A DNA stretch of 64,000 bases from Pseudonocardia benzenivorans CB1190 (GTDB lineage: Bacteria > Actinomycetota > Actinomycetes > Mycobacteriales > Pseudonocardiaceae): NCBI RefSeq assembly GCF_000196675.2, contig NC_015312.1, forward strand, positions 5,084,001 to 5,148,000. Reading direction: 5' to 3'. The notes below the pieces were generated by a model. That model searched no databases. It had not been told where the DNA came from and worked only from the letters and a program-made list of their open reading frames with translations. Made by a program: the position numbers and the translations under genes. Below are positions 34,634 to 42,856 of this stretch, piece after piece (position 1 is the first letter of the stretch; every line of letters starts with the position of its first letter).

Positions 34634-36835
34634 TCAGGCCTGCCGGCCCGCGTTCTCCTTGGCCTTGCGGCGCCACGCGGTGAGCACCCGCTCGGTGTAG
34701 CCGTTCGGTTCCTCACGACCGGTGAACACCAGCTCCAGCGCGGCCTGGAACGACTCGCTCGCCTCCAGGTCGTCGCTCATCGGCCGGTAGCCGGGCTCGC
34801 GGGCGTTCTGCTCGTCGACGAAGGCCGCGAGCCGGGCGAACGTCTCCCGGACCGTCTGCTCGTCGACGATGCCGTGCGCGAGCCAGTTGGCGATGAGCTG
34901 GCTGGAGATCCGCAGCGTGGCGCGGTCCTCCATGAGCCCGACGCCCTCCAGGTCCGGCACCGTCGAGCACCCGATGCCCAGCCCCACCCAGCGCACGACG
35001 TAACCCAGGATCGACTGGGCGTTCGTCTCCAGCTCGTGACGGACGTCGTCGGCCGATGGCCGCCCCGTCGACCCCGGGCCGAGCAGCGGCGGCTCCAGCA
35101 GCAGCGCGCGGTCGGTCAGGGGACGCGCCGCGATCTCGCGCTGCCGCTCGCCGACGTCGACGCGCAGGTAGTGCAGCGCGTGCAGGGTCGCGGCGGTGGG
35201 CGAGGGCACCCACGCGGTGTCGGCGCCCGCGCGGGGGTGCTCGATCTTGGCCTCGAGCATCTCGCGCATCGCGGCGGGCTTGGCCCACATGCCCTTGCCG
35301 ATCTGGGCGACGTCGGCGAACCCGGCCCGCAGCGCGACGTCGACGTTGCGGTCCTCGTACGCGCCGAACCACGTCGCCGACCGCATGTCGCCCTTGCGCA
35401 CCACCGGGCCGCCCGCGAAGCAGGTGTGGATCTCGTCGCCGGTGCGGTCGAGGAAGCCGGTGTTGACGAAGATCACCCGGTCCTGGGCGGCGGCGATGCA
35501 CGCCTCCAGGTTGACCGACGTCCGCTTCTCCTCGTCCATGACGCCGACCTTGAGCGTCCGCTCGGGCAGCCCCAGCGCGCGCTCGACCGCCGCGAACATC
35601 TCGACGGTCAGGGCCACCTCGGCCGAGCCGTGCTGCTTCGGCTTCACGACGTAGACGCTGCCGGTGCGGGAGTTGCGGTGCGGCCCGAGGCCGCGCAGGT
35701 CGTGCAGCGCCGCGGTGGCCGCGACGAGCAGGTCGAGCAGCCCCTCGACGACCTGGTCCCCGGCGGCGGTGCGCACGGCGTCGGTCGTCATGTGGTGGCC
35801 GACGACGCGCACCAGCATCACCGACCGTCCCGGCAGGGTGACCGTCGAACCGTCGGGCGCGGTGTGGTCGCGGTCGGGCTCGGCGCGCCGGGTGACGGTC
35901 TGGCCGCCCTTCTCGAAGCTGGCGACCAGGTTCCCGGTCATCAGGCCGAGCCACGTGCGGTAGGCGCTCGCCTTGTCCTCGCCGTCGACGGTCGCGACGG
36001 AGTCCTCGAGGTCGACGATCGTCGTGACCGCCGACTCCAGCACCACGTCGGCGACGCCCGCGTGATGACCGCGCCCGACGCGGTGTGCCCGGTCGATCCG
36101 GAGCTCGACGTGTAACCCGTTGCGGCGCAACAGGACTGCTGTCGGCTCGGCCGCGTCGCCGCGGTGCCCGGCGAACCCGGCCGGATCGGCCAGCGCGGGG
36201 ACGAGCGCGCCGTCGGCGACCGTGTACGCGTCGACGTCGGCGTGCGAGCCGTCGGCCAGCGGGAACAGCTCGTCGAGCAGGCGGTCGGCCTCGGCGATGA
36301 CCTGGGCGCCGCGCCGCTCGTCATACCCGGGCGCGAGCTCGTGGTCCAGCGGCAGCACGTCGGTCCCGTAGAGCGCGTCGTACAGCGAACCCCAGCGGGC
36401 GTTGGCGGCGTTGAGCGCGTAGCGCGGCACCGTCGCCGGCACGACGAGCTGGGCGCCCGCCACCTCGGCGATCTCCGGGTCGACGTTCGTCACCGTGAGC
36501 CGAGGCTGCGCCTCCGGTTCCAGGTAGCCGATGTCGGTGAGGAAGCGCGCGTACGCGTCCCTGGTCGCGCCGGTGACCGGGCCCGGGTGCTCGGCGTGCC
36601 AGCCGTCGATCCGGGCCTGCAGCGCGTCGCGGCGCTCCAGCACCTCACGCACGCGCGGCGCGAAGTCGGCCTGGAGCTCGGCGAGCGCGGACCAGAACCG
36701 CGCCGGGGTGATGTCGTCGAGACCGGCCAACAGCTCCTCGGTCACGAACCTGTCCAGTGCGGGGTCGACCTGCAGGCCCGCGTCCTGCGCCCCGGCCGTC
36801 CGGCCGGTGTCGCGAGCGGTCGGTGTTGCGGCCAT
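34634..36835 (-). CDS. glcB: Malate synthase G
   Basis: Condenses glyoxylate with acetyl-CoA to malate; 733 residues, the usual length of the G isoform (isoform A is about 530). Visible blocks: TTIVDLEDSVATVDGEDK (metal-binding Glu region), GRSVMLVRVVGHHMTTDAV, KPKQHGSAEVALTVEMF and LKVGVMDEEKRTSVNLEACI. The ATG at 36835 has AAGGGCGG upstream. Divergent from glcD1EF, completing the glycolate-to-malate route. A palindrome (36911-36927) lies in the shared promoter region. Confidence 0.97.
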   Translation of the reverse strand: MAATPTARDTGRTAGAQDAGLQVDPALDRFVTEELLAGLDDITPARFWSALAELQADFAPRVREVLERRDALQARIDGWHAEHPGPVTGATRDAYARFLTDIGYLEPEAQPRLTVTNVDPEIAEVAGAQLVVPATVPRYALNAANARWGSLYDALYGTDVLPLDHELAPGYDERRGAQVIAEADRLLDELFPLADGSHADVDAYTVADGALVPALADPAGFAGHRGDAAEPTAVLLRRNGLHVELRIDRAHRVGRGHHAGVADVVLESAVTTIVDLEDSVATVDGEDKASAYRTWLGLMTGNLVASFEKGGQTVTRRAEPDRDHTAPDGSTVTLPGRSVMLVRVVGHHMTTDAVRTAAGDQVVEGLLDLLVAATAALHDLRGLGPHRNSRTGSVYVVKPKQHGSAEVALTVEMFAAVERALGLPERTLKVGVMDEEKRTSVNLEACIAAAQDRVIFVNTGFLDRTGDEIHTCFAGGPVVRKGDMRSATWFGAYEDRNVDVALRAGFADVAQIGKGMWAKPAAMREMLEAKIEHPRAGADTAWVPSPTAATLHALHYLRVDVGERQREIAARPLTDRALLLEPPLLGPGSTGRPSADDVRHELETNAQSILGYVVRWVGLGIGCSTVPDLEGVGLMEDRATLRISSQLIANWLAHGIVDEQTVRETFARLAAFVDEQNAREPGYRPMSDDLEASESFQAALELVFTGREEPNGYTERVLTAWRRKAKENAGRQA

Positions 36836-36910
36836 GGGTCCGCCCTTCTGTCGCCACGTCCAGTTCGTCGTCGACAACTCGTCGTCAACGGGTCTAACAA
36901 TGGATTCCAG

Positions 36911-36927
36911 CTTCCGCAACGCGGAAG
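36911..36927. promoter_or_regulatory. Palindrome in the glcB/glcD1 divergent promoter region
   Basis: CTTCCGCAACGCGGAAG is a perfect inverted repeat with seven-base arms and a three-base centre, 76 bases before the glcB start and 178 before glcD1. Short G/C-ended palindromes of this style are typical operators of IclR-type regulators, which often control glyoxylate genes; no IclR gene is in the window, so the regulator is unknown. Confidence 0.45.
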
Positions 36928-37104
36928 TTTCGCGATCCCTTTCCCGGTGTGAGTTCGGGCACTGCACGCCCGGTTCAGCAGTGTGGCCCCGCGCGGGCGA
37001 TCGCGCTCGTGCGGTGACGGCACGTGGTCGCGGCGGGCGTTACCGTGGCGTTCCGACGGTCCCGACGGGGGCCGCCGGGCGGCGATCGGACGCGAGGAGG
37101 CCCC

Positions 37105-38559
37105 ATGGCGCTCGACGATGCGGCGCGGGCCGCGCTGGCCCGGGCGGTCGGCGTGGAGAACGTCGTCGACGACCCGGTCGGGCGCCGCGCGTACGAGTGC
37201 GACGGGCTCACCGGGTACCGCGTCGTCCCCGATCTCGTGGTGCTCCCCCGCGACGCGGCGGCCGTCGCCGCCGCCGTGCGGGCCTGCGCCGAGCACCGGG
37301 TGCCGTTCGTCGCCCGTGGGGCCGGGACGGGGCTGTCCGGCGGTGCGCTGCCGGTCGCCGACGGCGTCGTCATCTCGCTGTCGCGGCTCAAGCGGGTACT
37401 CGACGTCGATCCCGTCGACCGGCGCGCGGTCGTCGAGCCCGGCGTGACGAACCTGGAGATCACCGCGGCCGCCGCGGCGCACGGCCTCTACTACGCCCCC
37501 GACCCGTCCAGCCAGCAGGTGTGCACGATCGGCGGCAACGTCGCCGAGAACTCCGGCGGCGCGCACTGCCTCAAGTACGGGTTCACCAGCAACCACGTGC
37601 TGGCGATGGAGGTCGTGCTCCCCGACGGCTCGGTCGTGACGCTCGGCGGCGACTCCGCCGAGCAGGCGGGTCCCGACCTGCGTGGGGTCTTCCTCGGGTC
37701 GGAGGGCACGCTCGGCATCGCGACGTCGATCACCGTGCGGCTGCTGCGGGTCCCCGAGACGGTCCGCACGCTGCTCGCCGACTTCCCGTCCGTCGCCGCG
37801 GCGGGCGACGTCGTGAGCGACATCGTCGCCGCCGGGATCGTGCCCGCCGCCGTCGAGATGATGGACACGCTCGCGATCGAGGCCGCCGAGGAGGCCGTGC
37901 ACGCCGGCTACACGGTCGGCGTGCCCGCGGCGCTCGTCGTCGAGCTCGACGGGCCCGCCGAGGAGTGCGACGTGCAGTTCGAGCAGGTCAAGGCGATCTG
38001 CGACCGGCACGGCTGCACCCGGCTGCACATCGCGGGCTCGGGCGAGGAGAGGGCCGCGATCTGGCGGGGGCGCAAGGCCGCGTTCGCCGCGGTCGGCCGC
38101 ATCTCCCCCGACTACTTCGTGCAGGACGGCGTCGTCCCGCGGACCCGGCTCACCGAGGTGCTGGCCCGGATCGCGGACATGGGCGAGCAGGCCGGGCTGC
38201 GCGTCGCCAACGTGTTCCACGCGGGCGACGGCAACCTGCACCCGCTGGTGCTCTACAACGCCGCCGCGGGCGAGACCGAGCGCGCCGAGCGCCTCTCCGG
38301 CTCCATCGCGGAGCTGTGCGTCGAGCTCGGCGGGGCGCTGTCGGGCGAGCACGGCATCGGTACGGACAAGGCGTGCTCGATGCCGCGGATGTTCGGCGAG
38401 GAGGACCTGGCGACGATGGGCCGCGTGCGCGCCGCGTTCGACCCCGACGGCATCTGCAACCCCGGCAAGGTCCTGCCGACGCCGCGGCTGTGCGGGGAAC
38501 GGCCCGGGAAGTACCGGCCGCACCCCCTGGAGGAGTCGGGCCTGATCGACCGTCTCTGA
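37105..38559 (+). CDS. glcD: FAD-linked glycolate/2-hydroxyacid dehydrogenase subunit GlcD, copy 1
   Basis: The catalytic FAD subunit, 484 residues. FAD_binding_4 motifs VPFVARGAGTGLSGGALPVADG and SSQQVCTIGGNVAENSGGAHC are followed by the C-terminal oxidase domain NVFHAGDGNLHPLVLY and SGEHGIGTDKACSM. ATG at 37105 follows GAGGAGG. It has long identical blocks with the second copy at 42857 (e.g. RAYECDGLTGYRVVP, HCLKYGFT). Glycolate is the likely substrate because malate synthase is adjacent, but D-lactate or other 2-hydroxyacids are possible. Confidence 0.93.
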   Translation: MALDDAARAALARAVGVENVVDDPVGRRAYECDGLTGYRVVPDLVVLPRDAAAVAAAVRACAEHRVPFVARGAGTGLSGGALPVADGVVISLSRLKRVLDVDPVDRRAVVEPGVTNLEITAAAAAHGLYYAPDPSSQQVCTIGGNVAENSGGAHCLKYGFTSNHVLAMEVVLPDGSVVTLGGDSAEQAGPDLRGVFLGSEGTLGIATSITVRLLRVPETVRTLLADFPSVAAAGDVVSDIVAAGIVPAAVEMMDTLAIEAAEEAVHAGYTVGVPAALVVELDGPAEECDVQFEQVKAICDRHGCTRLHIAGSGEERAAIWRGRKAAFAAVGRISPDYFVQDGVVPRTRLTEVLARIADMGEQAGLRVANVFHAGDGNLHPLVLYNAAAGETERAERLSGSIAELCVELGGALSGEHGIGTDKACSMPRMFGEEDLATMGRVRAAFDPDGICNPGKVLPTPRLCGERPGKYRPHPLEESGLIDRL

Positions 38560-38603
38560 CCGTCCCGTTCGCTCCGACCGTCTCGTTCGAAGGACTTGCC
38601 CCG

Positions 38604-39770
38604 ATGACGCGCGCGACCCCCACCACGGTCCGCCCCACCGATCTCGCCGCGCTGCGCGCCGCCGTCCTCGACTCCGCCGGGCCGCTGGCCGTCGCGGGCG
38701 CGGGCACGGCCGCCGCGTGGGCGGGCGACCTGCAGCACGTCGACACCGTCGTCGACGTCAGCGGGCTCTCCGGGATCGTCGTCCACAACCCCGGCGACAT
38801 GACCGTGGCCGTGAAGGCCGGCACCCCGCTGCGCGACCTCGCCGCCGAGCTCGCGGGCCACGGCCAGCAGGTCTCGTTCGACGCCGCCCGCGTGGCCCGC
38901 GGCGCGACCGTCGGCGGGCTCGTCGCCACGGCCGACGCCGGGCCCGGCGCACTGGTCCACGGCACGCTGCGCGACCTGGTCATCGGCATGACGATCGTGC
39001 TGGCCGACGGGACCGTGGCGCGCACCGGCGGGCACGTCATCAAGAACGTGAGCGGCTACGACCTGGCCAAGCTCGTGCACGGGTCGTACGGGACGCTCGC
39101 GATCGTCGCCGAGGTCGTGCTGCGGCTGCACCCCGTGCCCGCGGCGTCGGCGACCGTCGTGCTGGACTGCCCGCTCGACGAGGCCGTCGCACACGCCGCG
39201 CGGGTGCTCGCGCGACCGCTGGAACCCGCGGCGCTGGAGTGGTGCTCGGCGGGCTCGGGCCCGGCGACCTCCGACGGCCGGCTGCTCGCCCGGATCGAGG
39301 GCACCGCCGCGGCGCTGCCGGCCCGGGTCGAGCGGCTCGTCGACACGCTCGGGCCCGGTGCCGCCGAGGCCGACGCCGGCGAGTGGGAGGCCCACGCGTC
39401 GACCGTCCGCGGCCGTCCCGGCCAGGCGGTCCTGCGGATCGGGGCACGGCCGTCGCGGATCGGCGGGATCGTCGGCGCGCTCCCGGGTGCCGACGGCCCC
39501 GGCGCCGGCGTCACGGTCGGGCTCGGGACGGGCGTCGCGACGGTCGCGCTGCCCGCCGACGCCGACGCCGTCGAGTCGGCACACCTCGCGGTGCACGCCG
39601 CCGGTGGGACGTCGGTGCTGCGCGACCGGCCCGCCGGCTTCGGCGGCCCGGCCTGGGGTCCGCCGCCGTCGGCGATCGCGATGCTGCGCAGCGTCAAACG
39701 TGCCTTCGACCCCGACGGCCGGCTCGGTCCGGGCCGCTTCGCCCCCTGGCCACTGGAGAACTCCCGATGA
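38604..39770 (+). CDS. glcE: Glycolate oxidase FAD-binding subunit GlcE, copy 1
   Basis: A 388-residue FAD-binding subunit with a single FAD_binding_4 domain (PLAVAGAGTAAAW, FDAARVARGATVGGLVATADAG, GGHVIKNVSGYDLAKLVHGSYGTLAIVAEVVLRLHP). No obvious C-terminal oxidase domain, as expected of GlcE. The ATG at 38604 is 44 bases after glcD1, and the last codons overlap glcF1 as ATGA. Confidence 0.9.
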   Translation: MTRATPTTVRPTDLAALRAAVLDSAGPLAVAGAGTAAAWAGDLQHVDTVVDVSGLSGIVVHNPGDMTVAVKAGTPLRDLAAELAGHGQQVSFDAARVARGATVGGLVATADAGPGALVHGTLRDLVIGMTIVLADGTVARTGGHVIKNVSGYDLAKLVHGSYGTLAIVAEVVLRLHPVPAASATVVLDCPLDEAVAHAARVLARPLEPAALEWCSAGSGPATSDGRLLARIEGTAAALPARVERLVDTLGPGAAEADAGEWEAHASTVRGRPGQAVLRIGARPSRIGGIVGALPGADGPGAGVTVGLGTGVATVALPADADAVESAHLAVHAAGGTSVLRDRPAGFGGPAWGPPPSAIAMLRSVKRAFDPDGRLGPGRFAPWPLENSR

Positions 39771-41146
39771 CGTCCACCCCGGCCGGTTCGGCCGACACCA
39801 ACCTGCCGCGCACGGGCCCCAGCGCGTTCGACGAGCAGCGCCCGCCGCAGCGCGAGCTGCTCGACGACTGCGTGCACTGCGGGTTCTGCCTGCCGACCTG
39901 CCCGACCTACCAGCTCTGGGGCGAGGAGATGGACTCCCCGCGCGGGCGCATCTACCTGATGGACCTCGCCGAGAAGGGCGACATCGCGCTCGAGGGCTCG
40001 TTCGCGACGCACATCGACCGCTGCCTGGGCTGCATGGCCTGCGTGACCGCGTGCCCCTCGGGGGTCCAGTACGACCGGCTGCTCGAGTCGGTGCGCCCGC
40101 AGGTCGAGCGCAACGTCCCACGGGACCGCGACGACAAGCTCTTCCGCGACGCCGTCTTCGCGCTCTTCCCCTACAAGCGCCGGCTGCGCGCCGCCGCCCT
40201 GCCGGGTGCCCTCTACCAGCGGCTCGCCCGCGTCCCGGCCGTCCGCAAGCTCGTCGACGGCGGTACGCAACGGTTGCGCGGCACCCGGTTCTCCCGCCTC
40301 GCGGCGCTGGAGTCGCTGCTGCCGCCGGTGACGGTGAAGGACGCGTTCGCCACCCTGCCCGCGGTCACCCCGGCCGTCGGCGAGCGCCGCGCCCGCGTCG
40401 CCCTCCTGTCGGGCTGCGTGCAGGACGTGTTCTTCCACCGCGTCAACGAGGCCACCGTCCGCGTCCTCGCCGCCGAGGGTGCCGACGTCATCGTCCCCCG
40501 CGACCAGCAGTGCTGCGGGGCGCTGGAGCTGCACGCCGGGCGCGAGCCCGCCGCGCTGGCCCGCGCCCGCCGCACCATCGAGACCTTCGAGCGGCTGCTC
40601 GCCTCCGGGGTCGACCACGTGGTCACCAACGTCGCCGGGTGCGGGTCGTCGATGAAGGAGTACGGGCACCTGCTGGCCGACGACCCGGCGTGGGCCTCGC
40701 GCGCGCGGACGTTCTCCGACTCCGTGCGCGACGTCCACGAGGTCCTCGCCGAGCTCCTCGCCGACGAGCCCCGGGCCCCGCGGCACCCCGTCCAGGCGCG
40801 CGTCGCTTACCACGACGCCTGCCACCTCGGGCACGCCCAGGGCGTCCGCGTCCAGCCGCGCGACGTGCTGCGCAGCGTCCCCGGCGTCGAGGTCGTCGAC
40901 ATCCCCGAGGCCGCGCTGTGCTGCGGATCCGCGGGGATCTACAACATGGTCATGCCGGACGCCGCCGACGAGCTGGGTGCCCGCAAGGCCGCCAACGTGC
41001 GGTCGGTGCGGCCCGACGTCGTCGTCACCGCGAACCCGGGCTGCCTGCTGCAGATGGGCAAGCACCTCGACGGCGCGGTCCCGTTGCTGCACCCCGTCCA
41101 GCTGCTCGACGCGAGCATCCGCGGGGTCCCGCTGCCCCGCCGCTGA
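39767..41146 (+). CDS. glcF: Glycolate oxidase iron-sulfur subunit GlcF, copy 1
   Basis: A 459-residue electron-transfer subunit with two 4Fe-4S ferredoxin motifs, DCVHCGFCLPTCPTY and RCLGCMACVTACPSGV, and two CCG domains (QQCCGALELHAGRE with NVAGCGSSMKEYG, and ALCCGSAGIYNMV). It would pass electrons from GlcD to quinone. N-terminal extension of about 20 residues relative to copy 2. Last gene of the first glcDEF operon; repeat pair family A follows. Confidence 0.94.
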   Translation: MTSTPAGSADTNLPRTGPSAFDEQRPPQRELLDDCVHCGFCLPTCPTYQLWGEEMDSPRGRIYLMDLAEKGDIALEGSFATHIDRCLGCMACVTACPSGVQYDRLLESVRPQVERNVPRDRDDKLFRDAVFALFPYKRRLRAAALPGALYQRLARVPAVRKLVDGGTQRLRGTRFSRLAALESLLPPVTVKDAFATLPAVTPAVGERRARVALLSGCVQDVFFHRVNEATVRVLAAEGADVIVPRDQQCCGALELHAGREPAALARARRTIETFERLLASGVDHVVTNVAGCGSSMKEYGHLLADDPAWASRARTFSDSVRDVHEVLAELLADEPRAPRHPVQARVAYHDACHLGHAQGVRVQPRDVLRSVPGVEVVDIPEAALCCGSAGIYNMVMPDAADELGARKAANVRSVRPDVVVTANPGCLLQMGKHLDGAVPLLHPVQLLDASIRGVPLPRR

Positions 41147-41191
41147 CGTCACCCCCGCGCACCCGGCGCCGACGTCGCACCCGGACGCCGA

Positions 41192-41241
41192 GCGCAACCC
41201 CACGGTCGCCCCGCGCGCCCGGGACAGCAGCGAGGTTGCGC
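41192..41241. repeat. Inverted repeat, family A copy 3
   Basis: Starts GCGCAACCCCACGGTCGCC and ends GCGAGGTTGCGC, an imperfect palindrome with the same outer arms and a spacer of different sequence. Lies 45 bases after the glcF1 stop and directly before copy 4, the same paired layout as copies 1 and 2. Confidence 0.8.
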
Positions 41242-41253
41242 ACCCCGGCCCGA

Positions 41254-41303
41254 GCGCAACCCCACCGTCGCCCCAAGCGCCGAGGAGAGCGGTGAGGTTG
41301 CGC
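41254..41303. repeat. Inverted repeat, family A copy 4
   Basis: Starts GCGCAACCCCACCGTCGCC and ends GCGGTGAGGTTGCGC, again an imperfect palindrome. Together with copy 3 it occupies most of the interval between glcF1 and the DinB gene. Confidence 0.8.
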
Positions 41304-41368
41304 CCGGGTGGGGGCACGGACCGGCGCTCCTGCGGGCGGGGGCGCGCGTGGGGCCCTACGGTCGGCGG

Positions 41369-41959
41369 GTGCCCGCCACGAGACCGGACCTCGCCGCGCA
41401 GCTGCTCGCCCAGCTCGACTGGCACTGGACGAACCTGGTGCGGCCCAGGCTGGCGGGGCTGACCGACGACGAGTACCTGTGGGAGCCCGCGCCGAACTGC
41501 TGGAACGTCCGCCGGCGCGACCCCGCGGCGCAGGCGCCCCAGCCCGGCTCGGGGCCGTGGACCGTCGACTTCGAGTTCCCCGAGCCCGATCCGCCGCCCG
41601 TCACCACGATCGGCTGGCGGCTGGCGCACGTCATCGTCGGGGTGTTCGGGATGCGCGTCGCGAGCCACTTCGGGGGCCCGCCGATCGGGTACGACGACTT
41701 CCCGTACGCCGGCACCGCCGACGAGGCGCTCGCACAGCTCGACGACGTCCACGCGGGCTGGTCGGCCGGTGTCGGCGGGCTCGACGACGCGGCGCTGGCG
41801 CGCCCCGTCGGACCGGCCGAGGGAATGTGGGCCGAGCACACGATGTCGGAGCTGGTGCTGCACATCAACCGCGAGGCGATCCACCACGCCGCGGAGGTCC
41901 TGCTGCTGCGCGACCTGTACCGGTCGCGGCGCGAGGGCGGCGGCCGGCGCGCGCGGTAG
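41369..41959 (+). CDS. DinB-family protein
   Basis: A 196-residue four-helix DinB/YfiT-like protein, a fold of metal-dependent thiol-linked enzymes and proteins of unknown function. Candidate metal-binding histidines are spaced across the protein (DWHWTN near the N-terminus, LAHVIVG in the middle, INREAIHHAAEV near the C-terminus). The GTG at 41369 is chosen because TACGGT (41357-41362) lies exactly six bases upstream, a leaderless promoter; a GTG at 41348 is possible. No obvious functional tie to the glc genes. Confidence 0.82.
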   Translation: MPATRPDLAAQLLAQLDWHWTNLVRPRLAGLTDDEYLWEPAPNCWNVRRRDPAAQAPQPGSGPWTVDFEFPEPDPPPVTTIGWRLAHVIVGVFGMRVASHFGGPPIGYDDFPYAGTADEALAQLDDVHAGWSAGVGGLDDAALARPVGPAEGMWAEHTMSELVLHINREAIHHAAEVLLLRDLYRSRREGGGRRAR

Positions 41960-41994
41960 GGTCCGCGGCACCGGGAAGCAGCGGCAGGAGTGTG

Positions 41995-42699
41995 GTGCGG
42001 GTGGCGGTCGGCGCCGCAGCGAACGACCCCGCGCCGCGCCGTGGCGGGGCCAAGCTGCGGGCGCTGGAGTACGTCAAGGACCGCATCCTCACCGGTGACT
42101 TCCGCGGCGGCGAGCTGATCAGCGAGGGCGAGGTCGCGGCCGCACTGGGCATGTCGCGCACGCCGGTCCGGGAGGCCTTCCTGCGGCTGGAGGCCGAGGG
42201 GCTGCTGCGGCTCTACCCGCAGCGCGGGGCGCTGGTCGTCCCGGTCTCGCCCGAGGAGGTCCGGGCGGTGATGGAGGCCCGGCTGGTCATCGAGCACTTC
42301 GCCGCCCGCGCGGTCTGCCGACGCGACGCGACCGCCCGCGCCGAGGTCGTCACCGCCCTCGGCGTCCAGCTCGACCGGCAGCGCGCCGCGGGCGCCGACC
42401 TGCGCGGGTTCCTCGACGCGGACCGCGCCTTCCACACCGTGATCGTCGAGGCCGCGGGCAACCCGATCCTGGCCGACGTCTACTCGTCGCTGCGTGACAG
42501 GCAGCTGCGGATGATCGGGGAGTCCGCGGTCCGCGACCCGAGGCGGACGGCGACGATCGTCACCGAGCACGAGCGCATCGCGGCCGCGGTCGGGCACGGC
42601 GACGCCGACGCGCTGCTCGACGGCGTCCGCGCGCACCTCTCGGGCACCGTCATGGCACTGGGCCTTTCCCCCGACCCGACGCTCCTGACCGCCGACTGA
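41995..42699 (+). CDS. GntR-family regulator, FCD (FadR/GlcC) subfamily
   Basis: A 234-residue transcription factor. The N-terminal winged helix reads ISEGEVAAALGMSRTPVREAFLRLEAEGLLRL, and the C-terminal FCD ligand domain includes EARLVIEHFAARAV, FLDADRAFHTVIVEAAGN and EHERIAAAVGHGD, with His residues suited to metal or carboxylate binding. GTG codons at 41992, 41995 and 42001 are all possible starts; AGGAG lies at 41986-41990. It is encoded directly before glcD2, and a candidate operator covers that promoter (42784-42839), so it probably controls the second glc operon; whether as repressor or activator is inferred from operator position. Confidence 0.9.
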   Translation: MRVAVGAAANDPAPRRGGAKLRALEYVKDRILTGDFRGGELISEGEVAAALGMSRTPVREAFLRLEAEGLLRLYPQRGALVVPVSPEEVRAVMEARLVIEHFAARAVCRRDATARAEVVTALGVQLDRQRAAGADLRGFLDADRAFHTVIVEAAGNPILADVYSSLRDRQLRMIGESAVRDPRRTATIVTEHERIAAAVGHGDADALLDGVRAHLSGTVMALGLSPDPTLLTAD

Positions 42700-42783
42700 C
42701 CGGGCCCCGTTGCGCGGGAGCGCGCCCCGAGGTGCCCGCACAGCCCTCGCGCGTCGCCGCGACGGCCCCTCGTCACCAGGGTC

Positions 42784-42839
42784 TTGTCCACCGCACGACC
42801 GTCCGGCTACCGTCGCACACAACTTGTATCTCAGTTGTG
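42784..42839 (+). promoter_or_regulatory. glcD2 promoter with candidate GntR operator
   Basis: A -35 TTGTCC at 42784-42789 and -10 TACCGT at 42808-42813 are 18 bases apart, predicting a start near 42,820. An inverted repeat CACAACT (42818-42824) / AGTTGTG (42833-42839) with TTGTAT inside covers the start site, a position from which bound protein would block transcription. The nearest regulator is the GntR gene just upstream. Confidence 0.6.
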
Positions 42840-42856
42840 CACGAGCAGGAGGCTCG

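Noticed and set aside
32052..34700. Plus-strand 882-codon frame rich in Arg, Glu, Gln, His and Asp
   Set aside because: Mirror of the hydrophobic codons of mnhA; composition is typical of antisense to membrane proteins.
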